A DNA stretch of 64,000 nucleotides from Bradyrhizobium algeriense (GTDB lineage: Bacteria > Pseudomonadota > Alphaproteobacteria > Rhizobiales > Xanthobacteraceae). Location of the stretch: NCBI RefSeq assembly GCF_003062295.1, contig NZ_PYCN01000030.1, positions 1-64,000 of the forward strand, given 5' to 3'. The notes beneath the pieces were generated by a model. It searched no databases. It was given only the letters and a program-made list of their open reading frames with translations, and was not told the DNA's origin. The stretch's first letter is position 1, and each line of letters begins with the position of its first letter. Of this stretch, positions 45,001 through 53,951 are shown in pieces. A program made the position numbers and the translations under genes.

Positions 45001-45429
45001 CTCGACCTGCTCGGTCTGACGCTGCTTTTCCTGCATCTGGGCCTGCCGGGTCGGCGCTGGGTTGGAAATCTGCGACAGCCGCGCGTCGAGGCGCGAAATG
45101 GCGTCGTTGAGCTGGCGGGCCACCGTCGGCTCGCCGCGCGCTGCTTCGCCACGCGGCGTCTCGCCGCGCGGCGCCGGCCGCGAAATCTGCTCGATCTGCT
45201 TTGTGATCGAATCCAGCCGCTGGTGAATGTCGGCAACGTCGCGGCTTTCCCGGCTCGGCATCGCCGGCCGTTGACTGGAAGGCGCGCTGAAACTGGGCGG
45301 GAGCGGTTCGCCGATGGTCGAATTGAGCCAGTCGCTCAGCGACATGCCGGCGCGCCGCGCGGCCGCCTCGGCCCTTTCGCGGACGGATGGATCGATGCCG
45401 TCAACACTCCACGATACGCGCGAATTCAT
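42034..45429 (-). CDS. PodJ-like polar organiser with coiled coil and Sel1 repeats
   Basis: 1131 residues. The N-terminus (SWSVDGIDPSVRERAEAAARRAGMSLSDWLNSTIGEPL) is the conserved start of PodJ-like localisation factors. Residues about 50-600 are rich in Gln, Glu and heptads of coiled-coil type, followed by a Pro/Ala-rich linker, one membrane helix near 755-785 (SLLVGASVVVIVLGTFKMA), and a periplasmic part with Sel1-like repeats near 930-1090 (AAAYEVGVRFAEGKGVAPDLDQAAKWYDRAA and following). In Caulobacter PodJ recruits polar-development and pilus proteins. It stands alone on the minus strand. Confidence 0.88.
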   Translation of the reverse strand: MNSRVSWSVDGIDPSVRERAEAAARRAGMSLSDWLNSTIGEPLPPSFSAPSSQRPAMPSRESRDVADIHQRLDSITKQIEQISRPAPRGETPRGEAARGEPTVARQLNDAISRLDARLSQISNPAPTRQAQMQEKQRQTEQVERAAAQVYRPAPPLNPASLDFAIAEIAARQNELDSPPPRQMPPRHAAPTAQPNFSQPNSSQPMTQAATAGPDFSSLERHLLKITSQIEALQRPDHVEESIAAFRSELAEIRQAITEAVPRREIESLENEIRSLSRRIDENRQHGSDGQTLTGIERALGEIREVLRSLTPAEQLTGYDEAIHNLGAKLDLILRSNDDPSTVQQLESAIAALRGIVSNVASNDALARLAEDVHTLSAKVDQLSRFDGNSDAFGMLEQRLAALTSTLESRQAPAAIDNSEYLENALRTLSERLDRIPAGNDNASAFAHLEQRVSYLLERLEASGDRSAAPAIDLGRVEEGLHDILRSLERQHASLVALADSNRNSTDTAQPVDSGIVDLVKRELSDIRFSQSETDRRTQDSLETVHSTLGHVVDRLSTIEGDLRTVRTAPPAIASSPAAAEMREEAPRVMTPLQTYPQQPKPELPNPAALQASPQEHFAAAPREFHAVQPAASAAPAAPPLPPRAISEILEPHAAAPRTAIAPELPPDHPLEPGTRPMVRMSSPSERIAASENAISEIASGPKEPVSSSSFIAAARRAAQAAAAAPPPEKAGRSSAKAAPKDKGGDKAKADDKNPSNISSKIRSLLVGASVVVIVLGTFKMAMTLLDTGSVMQLPMFESSEPAAPTQAPAPAESSARPAMPAAPTMPAAPLMMSPTPVEKQSNNSSAPNTLDSARIAVPPQATPPAPAATSDVTGAITTMPATGGKVAMIAVPPTERLPDGIGGPVLRTAALKGDPAAAYEVGVRFAEGKGVAPDLDQAAKWYDRAAQAGVVPAIFRLGTFYEKGLSVRKDVDIARRYYAQAAERGSAKAMHNLAVLDADGGGKGANYKSASIWFRKAADRGVADSQFNLGILYARGIGVEQNLAESFKWFSLAAAQGDADAGRKRDDIAKRLDVQSLAAARLAIQTFTPEPQPDDAVNVASPAGGWDSAPAPATGKPGAKPAATKRTAAVH

Positions 45430-45622
45430 GCTCTCGTCCGGTTCCGCTACGGCGCCCCACCTGCGCCATCAGCCTCCCCGCGCGTCCCACTGAAGAGACA
45501 ATAGAATTTTTGCGCGGCTCGCCTGCCTCGGAACTGACTTTTTCGCGTTACGGTAAAGAACGGGTTAAGGAATGGGACGGACGGCCGCAAAAGTTACCGG
45601 GGGCCAGTTCGGCTTTGGATTT

Positions 45623-45698
45623 AAAGCGTTTTCCGGCGAAAGCCTGCCCCCGGACTTGATCCGCCGTGGCGGCCGGTTCGCGTCAGGAAAACGCGTCA
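45623..45698. repeat. Intergenic palindrome, AAAGCGTTTTCC family
   Basis: AAAGCGTTTTCCGGCGAAAG at the left and CGCGTCAGGAAAACGCGTC at the right. Related in design to the element at 55395-55477. Confidence 0.75.
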
Positions 45699-45746
45699 GA
45701 TTAGGAATCCGGAAGGCGGTTCCGATTCGATCGGATCGGAAAAGCC

Positions 45747-46343
45747 CTAGCCGCTATTTTCGCGCTGGCCGTCTTCGAGCGACACGACATTGGTCCGCTC
45801 CGCACCGGGCGACAGGGCCGACAGCGCCTCGATCGCCTCTTCGCACCATTCCGCCACCGCGCGCTCATAGCTGAGGCCGACGCGAAGTCCGAGCAGTTTG
45901 CCGACATCGGCCGGCGCCGCGATGCCCTGGGGGAAACGTTTGTTGAGCAGGCGCTCGTAGCGGGCGAAACGGTCGCGGTGATGTTCCAGCCGCGCCATCA
46001 GGTCGGTGCGCAGCGGTTCGACGTCGACGCTGTCGAGCGCATAGAGCCGCACCAGCAGGTCGTCCTTGATCGAGGCCGGAACGCTCGGCCGGGCGGCCCA
46101 ATGCCTGAGCGCGGCTCGGCCTTCCGGCGTGAGCGTGTAGACCAGCTTGTTCGGCTTGCCGGACTGCACCACCTCGCGGCCCTGGATATGGCCGCGGTCG
46201 CGGAGTTTTGTCAGTTCCCGATAAATTTGCTGGTGGTCGGCCTTCCAGAAGAATCCAATGGAGTTGTCGAACGTCTTGGCGAGCTCATAGCCCGTCATCG
46301 GACGTTCGGTCAGGCAGGCAAGGATCGCGTCACCAAGCGCCAA
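45747..46343 (-). CDS. PadR-family transcriptional regulator
   Basis: 198 residues from TTG 46343 with GGAGG 8 nt upstream. N-terminal winged helix (AILACLTERPMTGYELAKTFDNSIGFFWKADHQQIYRELTKLRDRGHI) and a C-terminal helical dimerisation part. Divergent from the NTF2-like and beta-oxidation genes, so it probably represses them; a candidate operator lies between. Confidence 0.93.
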   Translation of the reverse strand: MALGDAILACLTERPMTGYELAKTFDNSIGFFWKADHQQIYRELTKLRDRGHIQGREVVQSGKPNKLVYTLTPEGRAALRHWAARPSVPASIKDDLLVRLYALDSVDVEPLRTDLMARLEHHRDRFARYERLLNKRFPQGIAAPADVGKLLGLRVGLSYERAVAEWCEEAIEALSALSPGAERTNVVSLEDGQRENSG

Positions 46344-46377
46344 GACGCCGGCCTCCGGTTCTCAGGATTGATTGACA

Positions 46378-46413
46378 TTATGCATAAAGTTGCATATGCG
46401 TCAACTCGCATAA
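46378..46413. promoter_or_regulatory. Candidate PadR operator
   Basis: TATGCA-N6-TGCATA (46379-46396) plus a second half-site pair TTATGC (46378-46383) and GCATAA (46408-46413) in the divergent PadR/beta-oxidation intergenic region. Symmetry and position suit a PadR dimer site; not verified. Confidence 0.5.
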
Positions 46414-46468
46414 GCTCCGGAGAGACCCATTCCCCGGCGTCAGCCCGCCATCGCCCGCCAGAGGAGAC

Positions 46469-46858
46469 ATGATGACCATGAGCGGCCTCGACAAGTGGTA
46501 CGGCTACATGAAGTCGCATGATACGGCGGCGTTGTGGGACCTGCTGCACCCGGATGCGGTGTTCGAAAGCCCCGTCGTCCACACGCCGCAGCGCGGGCGC
46601 GACATCACCTTCAAATATCTGGCGGGCGCCGGAAAGGTCCTCGGTGGCCCCGGCTTCAAATACACCGGCGAATGGCGCAGCGCTGATGGCGCGGTCCTCG
46701 AATTCGAAAACGAGATCGAGGGCATCAAGATCAACGGCGTCGACATCATCACCTTCAGCGATGACGGTAAGATCACGCACTTCAAGGTGATGGTGCGTCC
46801 GCTGAAGGGAATCAATCTGCTGCACCGCTTGATGGGGGAGCAACTCGCCAAAGGGTGA
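46469..46858 (+). CDS. NTF2-like (SnoaL-fold) protein upstream of beta-oxidation genes
   Basis: 129 residues after GAGGAGAC. Typical NTF2-like pattern: LDKWYGYMKSHDTAALWDLLHPDAVFESP, ITFKYLAGAGKVLGG, EFENEIEGIKINGVDIITF and DGKITHFKVMVRPL. First plus-strand gene opposite PadR. Possibly a small enzyme or binding protein for a metabolite in the fatty-acid pathway. Confidence 0.85.
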   Translation: MMTMSGLDKWYGYMKSHDTAALWDLLHPDAVFESPVVHTPQRGRDITFKYLAGAGKVLGGPGFKYTGEWRSADGAVLEFENEIEGIKINGVDIITFSDDGKITHFKVMVRPLKGINLLHRLMGEQLAKG

Positions 46859-47033
46859 GGGAGCAAAGGCCGCGACCATCTCCGGCGCCGTTTACGCCGC
46901 AATGGCTGACGAGATATTTGCCGGCCTGCTCACTCCCTAGAATCTCCGGAACCGGATAAGGTCTACGTCCGGAACGCCACACGAATTTCATTTCAAGCGC
47001 CTTCGTCACATTCGCCGCTGCCGGGAGAACACC

Positions 47034-48824
47034 ATGCCGATCTACAAAGCCCCTGTGGAAGACGTCACCTTCCTGCTCAACGACGTGTTCCAGATCGATC
47101 GCTACGACAATCTGCCCGGCTTCACCGACGCCTCCGCCGATGTGCGCGAGGCAATCATCGGCGAAGCCGCAAAACTCTCCGAAGAGGTGTTGCAGCCGCT
47201 CAATCGCGTCGGCGATCTCGAAGGCTGCAAGCGGCATGACGACGGCTCGGTGACGACGCCGAAGGGCTTTAAGGAAGCCTTCAAGCAGGTCGCCGAGGGC
47301 GGCTGGCTCGGACTGTCGGCGCCGGCGGAATATGGCGGGCAGGGGCTGCCGGTGACGCTGAGCCAGGTCGTCACCGAATTCCAGAGCGCAGCCAACATGG
47401 CGTTCTCGATGTATGGCGGTCTCACCATGGGCGCCACCGCGGCGCTGCTGGTGCATGGCAAGCCCGAGCAGAAGAAGATGTTCGTGCCGAAGATGGTGGC
47501 GGGCGAGTGGACCGGCACCATGAACCTCACCGAGCCGCAATGCGGCACCGATCTCGGCCTGTTGCGCACCAAGGCCGTCAAGCAGGCCGACGGCAGCTAC
47601 AAGATATCAGGCACCAAGATCTTCATCTCTGCGGGCGAGCACGATATCGCCGAGAACATCATCCATCTGGTGCTGGCGCGCATCGAAGGCGCTCCATCAG
47701 GCATCAAGGGCGTGTCGCTGTTTGTGGTGCCGAAGGTGCTGGTCAATGCCGACGGCTCGCTCGGCGCGCGCAACGGCGTGTCCTGCGGCTCGATCGAGCA
47801 CAAGATGGGCATCCACGGCAATTCCACCTGCGTGATGAACTACGACAACGCCACCGGCTGGCTGATCGGTGAAGAGAACAAGGGCATGCAGGGCATGTTC
47901 GTGATGATGAACGAGGCCCGCCTCGGCGTCGCCGTGCAGGGGCTGGCGCAGTCCGAAGTTGCCTATCAGAACGCTGTCAATTACGCGCGCGAGCGTCTGC
48001 AGGGCCGCTCCCTGACCGGCGCAAAGGAAGCAGACAAGCCGGCCGACCCGATCATCGTGCATCCCGACGTGCGCCGTGTGCTGCTCACCATCCGCGCCTT
48101 CAACGAGGCGGCGCGCGCCATGGTGGTGTGGACCGCGCTGAAGAGCGACGTCGCGCATCGTTCCTCCGATCCCAAGGACCGTCAGGAGGCCGACGACCAT
48201 ATGGGCCTGATGACGCCGGTCATGAAAGGCGTGATGACCGATGTCGGCTTCTCCAACGCGGTGCTGGCGCAGCAGATGTATGGCGGCCACGGCTATATCG
48301 CCGAGCACGGCATGGAGCAGTTCGTGCGCGATGCGCGCATCGCCATGCTCTATGAGGGCGCCAACGGCATCCAGGCGCTCGACCTTGTGGGGCGTAAATT
48401 GCCGCGCGACGGCGGCCGCGCCGTGATGGCGTTCTTTGCCGAAGTCGGCGCTTTCGCCAAGGAGCACGGCGGCGATGAGGCGATGAAGCCGTTCGTCACC
48501 CCGCTCTCGGCAGCCCTCGGCCATCTGCAGCAGGCCACCGGCTGGCTGATGCAGAACGCGCTGACCAAGCCCGACAATGCGGGTGCGGCCGCCACCGACT
48601 ACATGCAATTGTTCGGGCTCGTCACCTTCGCCTATATGTGGGCGCGGATGGCCAAGGTAGCGCAGGACAAGATTGCGAGCAGTGGCGCCACGCCCTATCT
48701 CTCCACCAAGCTGGTGACCGGCCGCTTCTTCATGGAGCGCATGTTGCCCGAAACCCACGTCCATCTTGCGCGCATCCAGACCGGCTGCGCGACCACCATG
48801 GAATTGGCGGCGGAAGCGTTCTGA
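47034..48824 (+). CDS. Acyl-CoA dehydrogenase with extended C-terminus
   Basis: 596 residues, GGGAG before ATG. Flavin and substrate segments: MNLTEPQCGTDLGLLRTKAV, KISGTKIFISAGEHD, VSCGSIEHKMGIHGNSTCVMNYD and QQMYGGHGYIAEHGMEQFVRDARIAMLYEGANGIQALDLVGRKL. The length and extra C-terminal domain match the DmdC-like (3-methylmercaptopropionyl-CoA dehydrogenase) subgroup rather than short-chain enzymes. It introduces a double bond into an acyl-CoA; thiolase and FadB follow. Confidence 0.94.
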   Translation: MPIYKAPVEDVTFLLNDVFQIDRYDNLPGFTDASADVREAIIGEAAKLSEEVLQPLNRVGDLEGCKRHDDGSVTTPKGFKEAFKQVAEGGWLGLSAPAEYGGQGLPVTLSQVVTEFQSAANMAFSMYGGLTMGATAALLVHGKPEQKKMFVPKMVAGEWTGTMNLTEPQCGTDLGLLRTKAVKQADGSYKISGTKIFISAGEHDIAENIIHLVLARIEGAPSGIKGVSLFVVPKVLVNADGSLGARNGVSCGSIEHKMGIHGNSTCVMNYDNATGWLIGEENKGMQGMFVMMNEARLGVAVQGLAQSEVAYQNAVNYARERLQGRSLTGAKEADKPADPIIVHPDVRRVLLTIRAFNEAARAMVVWTALKSDVAHRSSDPKDRQEADDHMGLMTPVMKGVMTDVGFSNAVLAQQMYGGHGYIAEHGMEQFVRDARIAMLYEGANGIQALDLVGRKLPRDGGRAVMAFFAEVGAFAKEHGGDEAMKPFVTPLSAALGHLQQATGWLMQNALTKPDNAGAAATDYMQLFGLVTFAYMWARMAKVAQDKIASSGATPYLSTKLVTGRFFMERMLPETHVHLARIQTGCATTMELAAEAF

Positions 48825-48888
48825 GATTTTCCGCCGTTTCCTGTCCTTCTCGCCTATAATATTATGATCCTCATACCAGGAGGGCGTC

Positions 48889-50097
<1,209 letters not shown>

Positions 50098-50102
50098 CTG
50101 CC

Positions 50103-50183
50103 GTAGGGTGGGTTAGCCGAAGGCGTAACCCACCGTGCCGCGGCGAGAGAAGTGGTGGGTTACGCTTCGCTAACCCACCCTAC
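50103..50183. repeat. Intergenic palindrome, GTAGGGTGGG family
   Basis: GTAGGGTGGGTTAGCCGAAG to TTCGCTAACCCACCCTAC with a short interior; between thiolase and FadB genes of one operon. Confidence 0.88.
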
Positions 50184-50242
50184 GAAATCCAAGTCAACCG
50201 CCGCGCCTGACATCGGCTGCCGGCACCGAGGGAGCGACCAAC

Positions 50243-52456
50243 ATGGCCTTCAAGAATTTCAAGCTAGAGACCGACGCCGACGGCATTGCGCTCGTCACCT
50301 GGGACATCCCCGGCCGTTCAATGAATGTGCTGGACGAGACCTCGACCACCGAGCTCGAAGAGATCCTGAAGCAGACCACGGCGGATGCCGCGGTGAAGGG
50401 CGTTGTCATCACCTCGAGCAAGGATGCGTTCTGCGCCGGCGCCGACCTTTCCATGCTCGAAGGTATGAACAAGGAGTACGCCAAGGTCTTCAAGGAAAAG
50501 GGTGAGGTCGCCGCCAACCAGATGCTGTTCGACCAGAGCCGGCGCTTCTCGCTGGTGCTGCGCGGCATCGAAACCTGCGGCAAGCCGTGGGCGGCCGCGA
50601 TCAACGGGCTGGCGCTCGGCGGCGGCTTTGAGGTGACGCTGTCCTGCCACTATCGCGTTGCGGCTGAAAATCCCAAGACCCGCCTCGGCCTGCCCGAAGT
50701 GAAGGTCGGCCTGTTCCCCGGCGCCGGCGGCACCCAGCGCGTGCCGCGCCTGGTGCCGCCGCAGGATGCGATGACGATCCTGCTCAAGGGCGATCCGGTC
50801 ACGGTCGACAAGGCCAAGGCGCTCAACCTGATCCACGCCATCGTGCCGGCTTCCGACCTGGTCAAGGCGGCCAAGGACTGGATCAAGGGCGGCGGCAAGG
50901 CCGTCGCGCCCTGGGACGAGAAGGGTTTCAAGCTGCCGGGCGGTCCGGTGTTCTCCAAGAACGGCATGATGATGTTCCCGGCCGGCAACGCCATCTATCG
51001 CCGCGAGACCTACGACAATTATCCGGCGGCGCGCGCCATCATGAGCTGCGTCTATGAGGGCCTGCAGTTGCCGATCGACGCCGCGCTGCGCGTCGAGTCG
51101 CGTTACTTCACGAAGGTGCTGCGGTCCAAGGAAGCGGCGGCGATGATCCGCAGCCTGTTCCTGTCCATGCAGGAGCTGAACAAGGGCGCCCGGCGTCCGC
51201 AAAGCGTCCCGCCGACCAAGATCAAGAAGGTCGCCGTGATCGGCGCCGGCTTCATGGGCGCCAGCGTCGGCTACGTTTCGGCCCGCGCCGGCCTCGATGT
51301 CGTGCTGATCGACCGCGACCAGGAAAGCGCCGACAAGGGCAAGGCGCATGCGCAGAAGGTGATCGACGAGCAGATCGCCAAGGGCCGCGCCAAGGCGGGC
51401 GATCGCGACGCGCTGCTGGCGCGCATCACGCCAACCGCTGACTACGCCACGCTCGGGGATTGCGACCTCGTGATCGAGGCCGTGTTCGAGGACCGCAAGG
51501 TCAAGGCCGAGACCTTTGCCAAGGCGCAGCAATACCTCAAGCCTGACGCGATCTTCGCGTCCAACACCTCGACACTGCCGATCACCTCGCTGGCCGAAAG
51601 CTTCAAGGAGCAGGGCAAGTTCGTCGGCATCCACTTCTTCTCGCCGGTCGAGAAGATGATGCTGGTCGAAATCATCCTCGGCAAGAACACCGGCGACGTC
51701 GCGCTTGCCGCCGCGCTCGACTATGTCAGGGTGATCGGCAAGACGCCGATCGTCGTCAATGATTCGCGTGGCTTCTACGCCAACCGCTGCGTCGGCCGTT
51801 ACATCGCCGAAGGCAACGAGATGTTCCTGGAAGGCGTGCCGCCGGCGATGATCGAGAACTGCGCCAAGATGGCCGGCATGCCGGTCGGTCCGCTGTCGCT
51901 GTCCGATGAAGTCGCCCTCGACCTCGGCCTCAAGGTCATCAAGGCAACCGAAGCCGATCTCGGTCCCAACTCCATCAACCCGGATCAGAAGAAGCTGATG
52001 GTGGAGCTGGTCGAGAAGCAGGGGCGCTTGGGGCGCAAGAACAGCAAGGGCTTTTACGACTATCCCGAGAAGGGCAAGGGCCAGAAGAGCCTGTGGCCGG
52101 GCCTGTCGGCGCTGCAGCCCAAGCAGCTCGATCCCGATACGCTCGATATCGAGGAGCTGAAGCAGCGTTTTCTGGTGGTGCAGGCGGTGGAAGCCGCGCG
52201 CACGGTCGAGGATCACGTCATCACCGATCCGCGCGAGGCCGATGTCGGCTCGATCCTCGGCTTCGGCTTTGCGCCGTTCACCGGCGGCACGCTGTCCTAT
52301 ATCGACTTCATGGGCACGCGGAAGTTCGTCGAGCTCTGCCATAAGCTCGAGGCCAAATACGGCTCCCGCTTCACCCCGCCAAAGCTGTTGGAAGACATGG
52401 CGGCCAGCGGCGAGACCTTCTACGGCCGCTTCCCGCCGAAGAAGCAGGCGGCGTAG
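50243..52456 (+). CDS. FadB-type multifunctional beta-oxidation protein
   Basis: 737 residues, GAGGGAGCGACCAAC before ATG. N-terminal crotonase domain with INGLALGGGFEVTLSCHYR and PEVKVGLFPGAGGTQRVPRL (active Glu residues). From about 330 an NAD fold (KVAVIGAGFMGASVGYVSARAG, IDRDQ) and the hydroxyacyl-CoA dehydrogenase motif FVGIHFFSPVEKMMLVEII. It combines enoyl-CoA hydratase and 3-hydroxyacyl-CoA dehydrogenase. With the thiolase and acyl-CoA dehydrogenase it completes a cycle. Confidence 0.96.
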   Translation: MAFKNFKLETDADGIALVTWDIPGRSMNVLDETSTTELEEILKQTTADAAVKGVVITSSKDAFCAGADLSMLEGMNKEYAKVFKEKGEVAANQMLFDQSRRFSLVLRGIETCGKPWAAAINGLALGGGFEVTLSCHYRVAAENPKTRLGLPEVKVGLFPGAGGTQRVPRLVPPQDAMTILLKGDPVTVDKAKALNLIHAIVPASDLVKAAKDWIKGGGKAVAPWDEKGFKLPGGPVFSKNGMMMFPAGNAIYRRETYDNYPAARAIMSCVYEGLQLPIDAALRVESRYFTKVLRSKEAAAMIRSLFLSMQELNKGARRPQSVPPTKIKKVAVIGAGFMGASVGYVSARAGLDVVLIDRDQESADKGKAHAQKVIDEQIAKGRAKAGDRDALLARITPTADYATLGDCDLVIEAVFEDRKVKAETFAKAQQYLKPDAIFASNTSTLPITSLAESFKEQGKFVGIHFFSPVEKMMLVEIILGKNTGDVALAAALDYVRVIGKTPIVVNDSRGFYANRCVGRYIAEGNEMFLEGVPPAMIENCAKMAGMPVGPLSLSDEVALDLGLKVIKATEADLGPNSINPDQKKLMVELVEKQGRLGRKNSKGFYDYPEKGKGQKSLWPGLSALQPKQLDPDTLDIEELKQRFLVVQAVEAARTVEDHVITDPREADVGSILGFGFAPFTGGTLSYIDFMGTRKFVELCHKLEAKYGSRFTPPKLLEDMAASGETFYGRFPPKKQAA

Positions 52457-52475
52457 GTCGTCATTGAGGAACGAT

Positions 52476-52561
52476 CGTAGCCCGGATGGAGCGAAGCGAA
52501 ATCCGGGGACCTCGCCACTTGCGGCACTTTCCCGGATTGCGCTGCGCTCCATCCGGGCTAC
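52476..52561. repeat. Intergenic palindrome, GTAGCCCGGATGGAG family
   Basis: GTAGCCCGGATGGAGCGAAG at the left and CTCCATCCGGGCTAC at the right; the most perfect copy of the family in the window. Confidence 0.9.
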
Positions 52562-52569
52562 GGAACGAC

Positions 52570-52598
52570 AAAGGGCCGGATCATCGATCCGGCCCTTT
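52570..52598. terminator. Bidirectional terminator
   Basis: Perfect 13-bp inverted repeat (AAAGGGCCGGATC with its complement, ATC loop), ending in TTT on both strands, between the convergent fadB-type and GST genes. Confidence 0.8.
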
Positions 52599-52621
52599 CC
52601 GTATTCGCTATTCGCGAGAAC

Positions 52622-53239
52622 TCACGCCGCCTTCATCAAGCCTTCCTTGGTCAGCGCTTCCTGCACCTTCGGGCGCGCGGCGATGCGGGCCTTGTAGGCC
52701 AGCAGGTTCGGCAGCCCGGAGAGGTCGAACTTCAGCCGGTCGGCCGCCCACATCAGCATGGTGAAGAGGTAGCCGTCGGCGACGGTGAACTGCTTGCCCA
52801 TCAGGTAGTCGCGCCCGGCAAGCGCGGTTTCCAGATATTTGAACTTGCCCATCGCGCGGTCCTTAAAGAAGGGCTTGGCGTCGTCGGCGAGCACGGGCGA
52901 GAACATCGGTCCGAGATTCTTGTGCAGCTCGGTCGTGATGAAGTTCAGCCATTCGAGCAGCTTGTAGCGCTCCTCCGAATCCCGGGCCGGTGCCAGGTTC
53001 TTGGCCGCGGCCTTGTCGGCGATCATCTGGACGATGACCGGGCCCTCGGTGACCAGTTCGCCCGAATCGAGCGCCAGTACCGGCACCTGGCCCTTCGGGT
53101 TGACCTTCAAAAAGTCGTCACCGTTCTCCAGCTTCTTGGCGCGCAGGTCGACTTTGACCAGGTCGTAGGGCAGACCGGCCTCGAGAAGCGCGATATGGGG
53201 GGATAGCGAGCAGGCGCCTGGCGTATAATACAGTTTCAT
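52622..53239 (-). CDS. gst: Beta-class glutathione S-transferase
   Basis: 205 residues, AAGGAAAGG before ATG. N-terminal thioredoxin-like domain KLYYTPGACSLSPHIALLEA with C10, the beta-class catalytic/disulfide Cys, then GQVPVLALDSGELVTEGPVI. The C-terminal helical domain completes it. Detoxifies electrophiles with glutathione. It is divergent from a MarR gene and close to gshA, giving a glutathione block. Confidence 0.95.
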   Translation of the reverse strand: MKLYYTPGACSLSPHIALLEAGLPYDLVKVDLRAKKLENGDDFLKVNPKGQVPVLALDSGELVTEGPVIVQMIADKAAAKNLAPARDSEERYKLLEWLNFITTELHKNLGPMFSPVLADDAKPFFKDRAMGKFKYLETALAGRDYLMGKQFTVADGYLFTMLMWAADRLKFDLSGLPNLLAYKARIAARPKVQEALTKEGLMKAA

Positions 53240-53281
53240 CGGCCTTTCCTTCCCTCGATATTATCATTATCGGGTGGAGTG

Positions 53282-53330
53282 ACTAAATGCATTTGCATGG
53301 AATAGCAAGATTGATGCAGCTGCATTTAGT
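53282..53330. promoter_or_regulatory. Mirrored MarR operator pair
   Basis: Two 17-bp copies in inverted orientation (53282-53298 and 53314-53330) with identical outer ten bases (ACTAAATGCA / TGCATTTAGT). The right copy contains a perfect palindrome ATGCAGCTGCAT (53314-53325); the left one carries ATGCATTTGCAT. Between divergent GST and MarR genes, so probably the regulator's binding sites. Confidence 0.65.
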
Positions 53331-53345
53331 GCGGTACACTGATCT

Positions 53346-53855
53346 GTGACAGATACGGACTGGATGATGAAACGCAAACCATCGACCGAGGCGACCGCCG
53401 CCTGGATCCGCCTGATGCGGGTGCAGAGCCGGGTGCTCGATGCCGTCGAGCAGGATTTGAAGAAAGCGGGCTTTCCGCCGCTGGCCTGGTATGACGCGCT
53501 CTTGGAACTGTCGCGCGCGCCGTCCGGCGAGATGCGCCCGGTGGAACTGGAAAAGCAGATGCTGATCCCGCAATATTCGACCTCGCGGCTGATCGACCGT
53601 CTGGTGGACGAGGGCCTGGCGGCGCGGCGTGAATGCAAGATCGACAAGCGCGGCCAGTTCGTGGAGATCACGGAAGCCGGGCGCGAGCTGCAGAAGAAAA
53701 TGTGGAACGCCTATTCGGCGGCGATCGAAAAGCACGTCGGCTCCAAACTGTCGGATGCCGACGCCATTAAGCTTTGCGGTCTGCTCGACCGGCTGGGCTG
53801 CTCCTGCTCCGACGTCAAGACGGCCGCTGCCCGCGACGGCGTGCCGGCGCGATGA
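53346..53855 (+). CDS. MarR-family transcriptional regulator
   Basis: 169 residues from GTG 53346; ATGs at 53364 and 53367 are alternatives. Winged-helix core: VLDAVEQDLKKAGFPPLAWYDALLELSRAPSGEMRPVELEKQML, then STSRLIDRLVDEGLAARRECKIDKRGQFVEITEAG. A LGCSCSD stretch near the C-terminus carries two Cys. Likely controls gst, itself and possibly gshA through the operator pair upstream. Confidence 0.94.
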   Translation: MTDTDWMMKRKPSTEATAAWIRLMRVQSRVLDAVEQDLKKAGFPPLAWYDALLELSRAPSGEMRPVELEKQMLIPQYSTSRLIDRLVDEGLAARRECKIDKRGQFVEITEAGRELQKKMWNAYSAAIEKHVGSKLSDADAIKLCGLLDRLGCSCSDVKTAAARDGVPAR

Positions 53856-53951
53856 CAACCCTGATATGTTTCGTTGTTGCGGACGTCGCCGTCCGCATTC
53901 CCTTGGCCATAAGGCGCGTTCGGTCGAATCGCCAGATATCCGGATTTTTTC

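Noticed and set aside
42154..45504. A very long plus-strand open frame (about 1116 codons)
   Set aside because: It is antisense to the PodJ-like gene; the Arg/Gly/Val-rich translation is the usual mirror of high-GC coding DNA and has no recognisable domain.
50318..52552. Minus-strand open frame of about 744 codons opposite the FadB-type gene
   Set aside because: The sense strand has a complete well-motivated multifunctional enzyme; the antisense translation is low-complexity Arg/Leu/Asp/His and extends through a repeat.
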